Shown here piece after piece: positions 8,795 to 15,301 of a stretch of DNA of 19,876 nt (the stretch's first letter is position 1; each line of letters starts with the position of its first letter). A program made the translations under genes and the position numbers. The stretch is from Candidatus Poribacteria bacterium (lineage in GTDB: Bacteria > Poribacteria > DTPJ01 > WJIO01), in NCBI GenBank assembly GCA_014730235.1, contig WJIO01000286.1, positions 1 through 19,876 of the forward strand, written 5' to 3'. The notes below the pieces were generated by a model. The model saw nothing but the letters and a program-made list of their open reading frames with translations, made no database searches and had not been told where the DNA came from.

Positions 8795-8917
8795 GTAAGC
8801 ATTAAAAAATGAATATCACTAATAATGTCATTCCTGCTTTCGCAGGGATGATAAATTTTATAATTAATCATAGAAAAAGCGAATATTACAAATACCTCTT
8901 TAATTTTTTAAGGTTAC
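8795..8917 (+). repeat. GTAATC-family palindromic MITE, copy A (123 bp)
   Basis: The ends are GTAAGCATTAAAAAATG and the complement of GTAACCTTAAAAAAT. The centre is the hairpin GTCATTCCTGC-TTTC-GCAGGGATGAT (8827-8852). Its right half, TAGAAAAAGCGAATATT, matches copy C in the same orientation, yet the central tetraloop is TTTC where copy C has GAAA. Flanks ATTAT/ATTAG could be a decayed target duplication. There is no coding capacity. Confidence 0.75.
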
Positions 8918-8940
8918 ATTAGAATAAATAAGGTCAGTAA

Positions 8941-8972
8941 TATTCCCCTTAATCTATTATAAAAGGGGAATA
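8941..8972 (+). promoter_or_regulatory. Perfect 10-bp hairpin covering the candidate ribosome-binding site of the lipoprotein gene
   Basis: TATTCCCCTT (8941-8950) pairs exactly with AAGGGGAATA (8963-8972) across a 12-nt AT-rich loop. The 3' arm contains AGGGGA, the only good Shine-Dalgarno-like stretch upstream of the lipoprotein starts at 8979 (TTG) or 8991 (ATG). The hairpin could therefore mask translation initiation, or it could be a dyad operator. The structure is seen directly; the function is inferred. Confidence 0.5.
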
Positions 8973-8990
8973 GGACACTTGATAATCTCT

Positions 8991-9818
8991 ATGAAGACAT
9001 TTAAATATTTATTTCTTATGCTATTATACATATTCATGTATAGTTGCAGTCATTTCAACCAACCAATACCTCTGGAAGATCCAGACGTCAAGGGATATGT
9101 GGTTTATGTTTCCGCAAAAGGTAATGAAGTAATAATAGATCTTAAAAAAGGTGATGGCATATCCAGAGGAATGAAGCTGGATGTATTCAGGGAAAATGTT
9201 TCCAATTTACAGAAATCCGTAAAGCTGGGAGAGATAACCATCGAATCTGTCGGTGAAAAGTCATCAAAAGCCGTTGTAACCTCTATCACCTCCAGCTTAC
9301 GCATGGAAAAAGGAGATAGGGTAAAACCGCACCAGATATTGATAGTCAGCGATGATTCATGGCTGGTCTCCAAAACACCCATTGATGGGTGGCAGTCGGA
9401 TACAGAAAATTTGGATGAACGATACTGGAAATCTTCTCAGATTCTGGAAAATACCCGTCTGGAACCGGAAATGCGTCAGCTAATAGCAGAGACAAAGGCC
9501 AGACCCATATGGCATAGTTCGTCAACCAGCAGAGAGGGCGACGTATTTTTCAGGAAGATGTTTATAATAGATGGTGTGCCTGTAAATGCAAATATCAGGA
9601 TAGCCTGTGGTGGAAAGACAAATCTATATATAAACAATCGCTGGATAAGCAAAGTAGATGAATGGCCCGAAATAACCGATATAAAAGTCAAAAAATATCT
9701 GGAAAACGGCAGAAATGTTATTGCCATTCATACCATAAGAGATTATCGGACTATACCACCACCGGTTTTGCTGCTAGCTCTACAAATTGAAACAGATTTT
9801 ATACAAAATGAGCAATAA
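8991..9818 (+). CDS. Putative lipoprotein: FlgT C-terminal-like barrel plus rhamnosidase-N-like beta-sandwich
   Basis: A 275-residue protein. The start MKTFKYLFLMLLYIFMYSC gives a lipoprotein-type signal with Cys19 as probable lipidation site, although the lipobox (M-Y-S-C) is atypical. Residues about 32-110 (GYVVYVSAKGNEVIIDLKKG, GISRGMKLDVFRE, LGEITIESVGEKSSKAVV, MEKGDRV) resemble the C-terminal domain of flagellar assembly protein T, a fold also found in non-flagellar lipoproteins. Residues about 165-268 (WHSSSTSREGDVFFRKMF, ANIRIACGGKTNLYINNRWI, VKKYLENGRNVIAIHT) resemble the sugar-binding-like N-terminal sandwich of alpha-L-rhamnosidases. Both assignments are by eye. A TTG at 8979 is an alternative start, with AGGGGA 9 nt before it. 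The gene probably shares a transcript with the acetamidase 14 nt downstream. Confidence 0.65.
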   Translation: MKTFKYLFLMLLYIFMYSCSHFNQPIPLEDPDVKGYVVYVSAKGNEVIIDLKKGDGISRGMKLDVFRENVSNLQKSVKLGEITIESVGEKSSKAVVTSITSSLRMEKGDRVKPHQILIVSDDSWLVSKTPIDGWQSDTENLDERYWKSSQILENTRLEPEMRQLIAETKARPIWHSSSTSREGDVFFRKMFIIDGVPVNANIRIACGGKTNLYINNRWISKVDEWPEITDIKVKKYLENGRNVIAIHTIRDYRTIPPPVLLLALQIETDFIQNEQ

Positions 9819-9832
9819 ACGGAGGAATAAAT

Positions 9833-10789
9833 ATGATATTTAAGCCCAAAAAGTTTTATTATACTTTCGGCCCACATGAACCTGCTTTAATACTTAAACC
9901 CGGAGACTCATTAACAACTGCAACTCTCGATTCCGGCAGTATAGATCACCAGGGAAATCCAGCGGATGAGGATATGCTCCAGACCAGTCCTGATATGGAG
10001 TTTTATACGGCAAATCCACAGGTAGGCCCTTTCTATGTTGAAGGCGCAGAAATTGGGGATACACTTTCCCTGTATATTCAGGAGATAAAGCTCAACCGAG
10101 ATTATGCCTCATCCAAATTTCCCGAAGGTTTTGGTGTGCTTAATATAGAGGACAGGATAACAGGTCCTATGGGCTTGGGAGAGCCGCTTCCTTACAAGGA
10201 ATTTCAATGGGAAATAGATACAGATAAAAAAACCGCATTCCTGGATGTTCCCAGCAGTAAAATTGGCAAGGTAGAAATTTCACTTCACCCGTTTCTGGGA
10301 TGTATAGGTGTCTCTCCTAAATATGGTGAAACAATTAACTCTCTTACCCCCGCTGAACACGGTGGAAACATGGACTGTGTTGAAACAAAGGCAGGAACTA
10401 CAGTATATCTACCTGTATTTGTTCGGGGTGGTTTATTTATGTTTGGTGACGTTCATGCCGCCCAGGGAGACGGTGAGATATGCGGCGTAGCCCTGGAAAC
10501 AACGGCAGAAGTCACAATAAAGATTGATGTTATCAAGGATAAAGAGATAAGATGGCCACGGTTTGAAGATGATACTCATATAATGGTAGCTGCCAGTACC
10601 AGACCGTTAATTGACGCTTTTAGAATAGCTCATACGGAAATGATAAAATGGCTTGAGCAGGATTATGGATATGACAGATGGGATGCCTACCAGTTGCTTT
10701 CCCAGGTAGGAACTGCAAGGGTAGGAAACGTGGTTGATCCAAAATACACTGTTGTCTCCAAATTTCCCAGGGAATATCTTATTCACTGA
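9833..10789 (+). CDS. Acetamidase/formamidase (FmdA/AmdA) family protein
   Basis: This 318-residue metal-dependent amidase-family protein has the family's ordered motifs: NPQVGPFYVEGAEIGDTL near residue 60, HPFLGCIGVSP mid-protein, HGGNMDC, and GGLFMFGDVHAAQGDGEICG, where His and Asp residues form the metal and active site in known members. Such enzymes hydrolyse formamide, acetamide or related short amides to ammonia and the acid. It is close to full length for the short bacterial class. GGAGG lies 7 nt before the ATG, right after the lipoprotein stop, so the two form an operon. It is followed by a strong hairpin and T-run at 10846-10892. Whether its substrate relates to the nearby amino-sugar genes is not known. 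Confidence 0.88.
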   Translation: MIFKPKKFYYTFGPHEPALILKPGDSLTTATLDSGSIDHQGNPADEDMLQTSPDMEFYTANPQVGPFYVEGAEIGDTLSLYIQEIKLNRDYASSKFPEGFGVLNIEDRITGPMGLGEPLPYKEFQWEIDTDKKTAFLDVPSSKIGKVEISLHPFLGCIGVSPKYGETINSLTPAEHGGNMDCVETKAGTTVYLPVFVRGGLFMFGDVHAAQGDGEICGVALETTAEVTIKIDVIKDKEIRWPRFEDDTHIMVAASTRPLIDAFRIAHTEMIKWLEQDYGYDRWDAYQLLSQVGTARVGNVVDPKYTVVSKFPREYLIH

Positions 10790-10807
10790 TCCGCTTAACT
10801 GTAAAAT

Positions 10808-10920
10808 TCAGATTCCTCTTTACTCAAGCTTTTTCCAAAAAACTGAAGCAGGAATCCAGAAGCTTAACATAATGACTGGATTCCTGCTTTTTCAGGAATG
10901 AAATACTTAGAAAATTTTCA
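10808..10920 (-). repeat. Degenerate CTTCCGG-family element (third copy)
   Basis: ATTCCTCTTTACTCAAGC and GAAGCAGGAAT match the 45-nt core seen at 5115-5159. The right part, CAGGAATGA...CTTAGAAAATTTTCA, matches the reverse complement of the conserved left segment in copies 1 and 2, so this copy lies in the opposite orientation. The outer arms are not recognisable. The element occupies the gap between convergent genes. Confidence 0.6.
10846..10892 (+). terminator. Bidirectional intrinsic terminator formed by the repeat element
   Basis: AAGCAGGAATCCAG (10846-10859) pairs perfectly with CTGGATTCCTGCTT (10876-10889) around a 16-nt loop, and a T-run (10888-10892) follows on the plus strand. On the minus strand the stem runs into AGTTTTTT just beyond it. 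It therefore can serve both the acetamidase gene (+) and the LamG gene (-), which converge here. Confidence 0.7.
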
Positions 10921-10968
10921 AATATTTTACACATCCCATTAAGTAAGTATTATTGCCCTTAATAAACA

Positions 10969-11757
10969 TTAATTTTTTATAAAACCCCAGGTTACAGACA
11001 TTTTACCTATACTTTCAACGGACAATACTTCACTGATGCCGTTATTCATAATTGAAACAATTTCATCATCACTTAGAGCAACGTTGAAAATAGCTACTTC
11101 ATCTATAACACCAGTAAAATCCCATCCAGGTGCTTTCCATGCGCCCAACCATATGGCGTTCTGATACGGAGCCGGGGCATTGTTAGATTGTGCATCTGGT
11201 GTTCCTACTTCTTTTTCTCCAACCATTTCACCGTCTACATAAAGCCTTAAACTCTCGCCATCATAGGTCAAAGCCACAAAACTCCATTCATTCATGGCCC
11301 ATAATCCACCCCGAACATTAGTATTAGCCTGATCAGCGTTTACAGCTATGCTGCCGTAAAAGTCGGTTGCGCCGATTTGTATTGTTGGATTATGCCAATC
11401 CCTCTCAATTATACGGGTATTTGCGTTGGGTGGAGTGCCTGTAGGCATTACCCAGAGCATATAGGTAAAGCCATCCTCTATATCATCTGTGGTATCACTT
11501 GCGGGTATATTTACATGACTGACTCCATCAAATTCCAGGGCAGTACTACTAACACCATCAACCCATTGAGCGCCGGAATTCTCACCGTGATTTTCATTTC
11601 CCGAAGAATCCATAACATCATCACCCTGACCCTCGTCCAGTGTCCATACACCCACGATAGAATTTGCATCTATTGCATAAACAATAGATGCAGATAAAGT
11701 AAAGATTAATAAAATAAACAGACGTATTATAGTCTTGCTACAAAATCGAGTTCTCAT
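10969..11757 (-). CDS. Secreted LamG / concanavalin-A-like lectin-domain protein
   Basis: A 262-residue exported protein. A signal peptide of about 28 residues (Arg-rich start, ILLIFTL core, ends VYA) precedes one LamG-like jelly-roll: VGVWTLDEGQGDDVMDSSGN, GALEFDG-like strand (TALEFDGVSHVNIP), FTYMLWVMPT, IIERDWHNPTIQIG, WSFVALTYDGESLRLYVDG, and FTGVIDEVAIFNVALSDDEI. The domain fills nearly the whole protein, and the tail ends in SVTWGFIKN. Such domains usually bind carbohydrate or protein outside the cell; no catalytic domain is present. AAGGAGA lies 8 nt before the ATG. It is the last gene of the long minus-strand block, but the MITE at 11784-11907 separates it from the DUF362 gene, so it may be transcribed on its own. 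Confidence 0.82.
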   Translation of the reverse strand: MRTRFCSKTIIRLFILLIFTLSASIVYAIDANSIVGVWTLDEGQGDDVMDSSGNENHGENSGAQWVDGVSSTALEFDGVSHVNIPASDTTDDIEDGFTYMLWVMPTGTPPNANTRIIERDWHNPTIQIGATDFYGSIAVNADQANTNVRGGLWAMNEWSFVALTYDGESLRLYVDGEMVGEKEVGTPDAQSNNAPAPYQNAIWLGAWKAPGWDFTGVIDEVAIFNVALSDDEIVSIMNNGISEVLSVESIGKMSVTWGFIKN

Positions 11758-11783
11758 TTGTTAATGTCTCCTTTCATTTAATT

Positions 11784-11907
11784 GTAATCGTTAAAAAATG
11801 GATATAATTTAGTTGTCATCCCTGCTTTCACAGGAATGACAAATTTTGTGATTTACCATCATTATAAAGGTATTTTCTAAACACATTTTTCATTTTTTAA
11901 CAATTAC
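11784..11907 (+). repeat. GTAATC-family palindromic MITE, copy B (124 bp)
   Basis: The terminal repeats GTAATCGTTAAAAAATG (from 11784) and the complement of GTAATTGTTAAAAAATG (ending 11907) match at 16 of 17 positions. The centre is GTCATCCCTGC-TTTC-ACAGGAATGAC (11815-11840). TTAATT is found directly outside both ends, consistent with a target duplication. The right terminal repeat overlaps the stop codon of the DUF362 gene (11904-11906). Confidence 0.8.
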
Positions 11908-13016
11908 TTAATTAAACAGATAAGTTTCTTTATATCCCCGGACTTAGGAGGACATCCCGAAATATGGTCGTAATCCTTCCAGAAAGATGAGGTACACTTC
12001 CCGATTAAGACGCTGTTTTTCTCTACAGGTTCATCCTGACCCATAACCACTGCATTATAAGATATTTCGCTTTCAGATTTTACATCGTTAAGGGCCACCA
12101 GCAGATTCATATTACAACCACTGCAAGCACCTTTGTTCCTGATAATCAGATTGGGAAATTTTTCGGTTATAGTAGAATCCGGACGTTTCCAGTTCATTTT
12201 TAAATCATCCAGCTTATCGCCTGTTATCTGGATATTATCCAGATTCATATCTCCCAATCCTGCCTGATAACCTCGTTTTATAGTCATAACCTCTTCAGGC
12301 TGGATTCCCATTAAAAAGCTTGCTGCAGAATCAACTCCAACAATATCCTTACCCGCCAGTAGAAGATTACAATTTACAGGAGTTCCACTGGCTGGACCCA
12401 TACCCTCCATACCTACAGTACCGTCTATAATGTTAAGATGAGGTTTTATCAAGCTATTTATAGCTACTATAGCCCTGTTGACGTCTGCTTTATGGAAAGC
12501 GGCTTTATCCTCAGGCCTTACACAACCTTTTAGATTCTTCATACACAGAGTAACAAGGCAGTTAAAGTGGGTCTTCATAGCGGATATGTTAATCATCTTA
12601 TCACAGTCAAATACAAAACGAGATATGCCTACTTCTTCAGGTAAATGCCGGGAAGCACTTCGGAAAATCCTGAATTCATGTTCTCCAAAAGTAACCCACC
12701 TGGCCCCTGATTTTTCCACAATTTCACCCATACCTGTTTCAGTAAAACAGCGTCTGGGATCTGATAGCCCGTAATAAGGGCTATCACCCACAATAACTTC
12801 CTTTGCTCCACATTTATAAGCCCATTTGATTACTGCTGCAACCACATAAGGATTTGTTGTTCCTCCAGTGGTATAATGCTGTACCGCATGGAGATTGGGT
12901 TTTAACAAGACAATATCACCGGATTTAATCAGATCTTTTGCTCCAGACAGATCCATTAATTTTACTATCTCATTATCAAGATCTGACTTGATTTTTATAA
13001 CAGAGACTGTATTCAT
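11904..13016 (-). CDS. DUF362 family protein with C-terminal cysteine motif
   Basis: This 370-residue protein has the DUF362 core: SGDIVLLKPNLH near the N-terminus, AAVIKWAYKCGAKEVIVGDSP, KMINISAMKTHFNCLVTLCMKNLKGCV, IIDGTVGMEGMGPASGTPV and a VGVDSAASFLMG segment. The C-terminal region adds KGACSGC, then IGKCTSSF and SGCPP, four cysteines that could bind a metal or iron-sulfur cluster. The biochemical role of the family is not settled. ATG at 13014-13016 is preferred, with AGGTGATC just upstream; a GTG at 13025 lies inside that site. It follows the VOC gene by 21 nt. The stop codon lies inside the terminal repeat of MITE copy B, so the original C-terminus may have been changed by the insertion. 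Confidence 0.85.
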   Translation of the reverse strand: MNTVSVIKIKSDLDNEIVKLMDLSGAKDLIKSGDIVLLKPNLHAVQHYTTGGTTNPYVVAAVIKWAYKCGAKEVIVGDSPYYGLSDPRRCFTETGMGEIVEKSGARWVTFGEHEFRIFRSASRHLPEEVGISRFVFDCDKMINISAMKTHFNCLVTLCMKNLKGCVRPEDKAAFHKADVNRAIVAINSLIKPHLNIIDGTVGMEGMGPASGTPVNCNLLLAGKDIVGVDSAASFLMGIQPEEVMTIKRGYQAGLGDMNLDNIQITGDKLDDLKMNWKRPDSTITEKFPNLIIRNKGACSGCNMNLLVALNDVKSESEISYNAVVMGQDEPVEKNSVLIGKCTSSFWKDYDHISGCPPKSGDIKKLICLIK

Positions 13017-13037
13017 CCAGATCACCTATTTTCCTGA

Positions 13038-13457
13038 TTAAGTAATATCATCTTCAAAGAATTCCACAACTTCGCCATCAGGCCCTTTGAAGAAGGATAT
13101 TTTAATCTTCAAAGGTTGTGGAACGCTTTGTAGCTCTATTTCTTTTGGCTCAACGGTGATTTCTGCACCAGCTTTGCGAGCGGCTTCTGTGGCTTTTTCA
13201 CAATCTTCTGTCCTTAAGGCTATGTGCTGGAAAATTCCCGGTTGCTGTTCTGCATTGGGATCACCCTGGGAAATTTCAAAGTAGTTGCCATCACCGGTAT
13301 CCAGAAGCACCGTCCTGTTGGGTGCTTCACCCCATGATACCTTTTCCACAAAACCCAGACCATCACAGTAGAATTTAATTGATTTTTCCAGGTCTTTTAC
13401 CCTCATAGAAACATGATGAAAACCGCCACCTGCTATTTTGTTGTTAGTTCCTGCCAT
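13038..13457 (-). CDS. VOC (glyoxalase/bleomycin-resistance/dioxygenase) superfamily protein
   Basis: A 139-residue single-module VOC protein. It shows the two beta-alpha-beta-beta-beta halves: FHHVSMRVKDLEKSIKFYCD-GLGF with the first metal-ligand His, VLLDTGDGNYFEI with an acidic ligand position, FQHIALRTEDCEKATEAARK with the second His, and FFKGPDGEVVEFFE with the final Glu. A metal site is therefore likely intact. The family covers lactoylglutathione lyases, epimerases, dioxygenases and resistance proteins, and the sequence alone does not choose between them. The length and pattern resemble small isomerase or lyase members. AAAGGAAA precedes the ATG. It is followed closely by the DUF362 gene, and MITE copy C lies upstream. 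Confidence 0.85.
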   Translation of the reverse strand: MAGTNNKIAGGGFHHVSMRVKDLEKSIKFYCDGLGFVEKVSWGEAPNRTVLLDTGDGNYFEISQGDPNAEQQPGIFQHIALRTEDCEKATEAARKAGAEITVEPKEIELQSVPQPLKIKISFFKGPDGEVVEFFEDDIT

Positions 13458-13497
13458 TTATAAATTTCCTTTCTACAAATATATGTTTGTTTATTAC

Positions 13498-13621
13498 GTA
13501 ATCGTTAAAAAATAAATATAAAAATATTGTCATTCCTGCGAAAGCAGGAATGACAAATTCTACAATTGACCATAGAAAAAAGCGAATATTGTAAACATAT
13601 TTTTCATTTTTTAAAGATTAC
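13498..13621 (+). repeat. GTAATC-family palindromic MITE, copy C (124 bp)
   Basis: The ends are GTAATCGTTAAAAAATA (13498) and the complement of GTAATCTTTAAAAAATG (ending 13621). The central hairpin is perfect: GTCATTCCTGC, tetraloop GAAA, GCAGGAATGAC (13529-13554). ATTAC lies directly outside both ends, a candidate 5-bp target duplication. It separates the sulfatase gene (ending 13667) from the VOC gene (starting 13457). Confidence 0.8.
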
Positions 13622-13666
13622 ATTACATATTTTGATAATGATTATAGCTTAACAGAGATTACACAA

Positions 13667-15079
13667 TTATACAATGGAATTTGGTCCTATAGGTGCAGTT
13701 CTGAGAGTTGCATAATGGGTATTAAACAGAGAATCATCACCAATTTCTTTCATTTTTCGCCACATGCGCTTTGTCATCTCGATCTTTGTGTCTTTGTGGT
13801 CTGGGTCATAAGCCAGATTAACTACTTCGTGAGGATCATCCGCCAGATTATACAGTTCGTCAATACCTCCCGGACTAAATATATATTTCCAGTTTTCATG
13901 CCATACAATCCGTTGGGTATATACAAACCTTTGACCGAAAAATTCTCCATAAGCATCTTGCCAATCTTCAGGCTCAGCATTACCTTCCAGAGCGGATTTA
14001 AAACTTTTGCCCTGAGCGTCTTCCATAGGCTTTATTCCGCATAAATCCAAGACCGTTGGTGCAATGTCTACGTTACTTACTACAGTATTCTGATCTTCAC
14101 CAATAGGATTCATCCCCGGAACTTTCATAACCAGAGGAACGTTGTAAACTTCCTCATAGGGAGTACCTATACCTTTTGTAATTAAACCATGCCCACCCAG
14201 CATATCTCCGTGATCGCTGGCAAATACAATTATTGTGTTGTCATAATAACCCGTATCCTTTAACGAGTTTATAATTCTTCCTATTTCACTATCAATAAAG
14301 GTAATAACAGCCCAGTATGAAGCACAGACTTTGCGCCAGTCATCATCCTTAAGTGTTTCCCATACAGAATGCAGACGCTTAACTACATCGGGTTTATCTT
14401 TCAGGTTATCATGTAATGTAGGGCTTAACTGGATTTTGTCCGGATCATACATATCATAGAAACGCTCTGGTGTAATATAAGGATCATGTGGTTCAGCAGT
14501 GGATACAAAGCAGAAAAACGGCTGATCCCTGTTATCTCCTTCGGCGTGACTGCGGATGAAATCTATACCTCTGTCAAAAGCCGGATGACTGGGTGTATCT
14601 TTGTCCCTACTGACACCGGCCAGAAGATAATCCCGATAACCTTCTTTTGGTATTATCAACTCAGTTCCGGGTATAGCCTTACTTCGGGCATTGGCGCAGG
14701 ATCGATCATAAGTATGCCATCCAAAATCTTCCAGCTTGTTGCTCTGTTCCACATGCCACTTTCCGAAGTATGCGTTATAATAGCCTGCATCAGACATAAG
14801 ATGTGTAAAATACTCAAACCTATCCGCAGGGACATCCACCCATTCCTTACGCTGGGTATGGGTGCAGTCCCACATTCCATGTGTTGATGGATATGTGCTG
14901 GTCATGAGTGATGCTCTGGCCGGGGAGCATATAGCGTTTGTTGAATAGAAACGCCCGAAGCGTATTCCCTCAGATGCCAGTTGATCCAGATTTGGTGTCA
15001 AACATTGGCTGTCTGGTGATATGGCCTGGGCGTTGGTATGGTCTGTCATTAAAAATAATATGTTGGGTTGTTTTTGCAT
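13667..15079 (-). CDS. Type I sulfatase (Cys-type, arylsulfatase family)
   Basis: A 470-residue hydrolase for sulfate esters. The activation motif ICSPARASLMTSTYPSTHG places Cys51 as the residue converted to formylglycine (C-S-P-A-R). Metal-binding positions appear as FLMTDH at the N-terminus and FASDHGDMLGGHG in the second half, and KGIGTPYEEVYNVPLVMKVPG is a family landmark. The length is normal. No signal peptide is present, so the enzyme should be cytoplasmic and act on imported sulfated sugars or similar molecules. It depends on a formylglycine-generating or anaerobic maturase, which is not in this window. AAAGGAAAT precedes the ATG. It lies in the block with a galactonate-dehydratase-like gene, which hints at a sulfated galactose-type substrate, but that is only inference. 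Confidence 0.93.
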   Translation of the reverse strand: MQKQPNILFLMTDHTNAQAISPDSQCLTPNLDQLASEGIRFGRFYSTNAICSPARASLMTSTYPSTHGMWDCTHTQRKEWVDVPADRFEYFTHLMSDAGYYNAYFGKWHVEQSNKLEDFGWHTYDRSCANARSKAIPGTELIIPKEGYRDYLLAGVSRDKDTPSHPAFDRGIDFIRSHAEGDNRDQPFFCFVSTAEPHDPYITPERFYDMYDPDKIQLSPTLHDNLKDKPDVVKRLHSVWETLKDDDWRKVCASYWAVITFIDSEIGRIINSLKDTGYYDNTIIVFASDHGDMLGGHGLITKGIGTPYEEVYNVPLVMKVPGMNPIGEDQNTVVSNVDIAPTVLDLCGIKPMEDAQGKSFKSALEGNAEPEDWQDAYGEFFGQRFVYTQRIVWHENWKYIFSPGGIDELYNLADDPHEVVNLAYDPDHKDTKIEMTKRMWRKMKEIGDDSLFNTHYATLRTAPIGPNSIV

Positions 15080-15090
15080 TTATTTCCTTT

Positions 15091-15301
15091 CTATCTTTTT
15101 ATCCTTAATGTAAGCAGATCCCCGGACAATATTTCATCAGAATTCTTAAGCAATTCATCCAGACTTTGATGGGGAAGAAAATAATCGCACCCGCTTTTCT
15201 CACTTCATGGGCAGTCTGCTCAAGCTGTTGAACCAGTATATCCACAGTAGCTACTTTTGCCCATGAGAAGCTATACCTTTAGCAATGGCTTTACCTATCC
15301 C
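15091..15301 (-). pseudogene. Relic of a short-chain dehydrogenase (SDR), frameshifted and internally deleted
   Basis: Reading the minus strand from 15301, the first segment encodes GIGKAIAKGIASHG. After a one-base frame change it continues AKVATVDILVQQLEQTAHEV followed by RKAGA. Together these are the N-terminal Rossmann segment of an SDR (the GIG of TGxxxGIG, then the strand-2 Asp that selects NAD). A further frame change leads to PHQSLDELLKNSDEILSGDL and a TAG at 15091-15093; that part is not recognisably SDR. The catalytic Ser, Tyr and Lys region is missing. The relic begins inside the stop codon region of the upstream FG-GAP gene, suggesting a deletion joined the two. Confidence 0.65.

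Larger units (their letters stand above)
8628..8990. other. Divergent intergenic region with MITE copy and hairpin
   Basis: This region separates the divergent PIG-L operon (-) and lipoprotein operon (+). It holds the GTAATC-family MITE at 8795-8917 and the perfect hairpin at 8941-8972 just before the lipoprotein start. A possible weak minus-strand promoter pair (TTGTAA and TAATAT, 18 nt apart) lies upstream of PIG-L, but each hexamer matches consensus at only 4 of 6 positions. No small gene is evident. Confidence 0.4.

Noticed and set aside
8795-13621. Three spaced repeats considered as a CRISPR array
   Set aside because: The copies are kilobases apart, palindromic and 124 bp long, with genes between them. 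They are mobile-type repeats, not an array.
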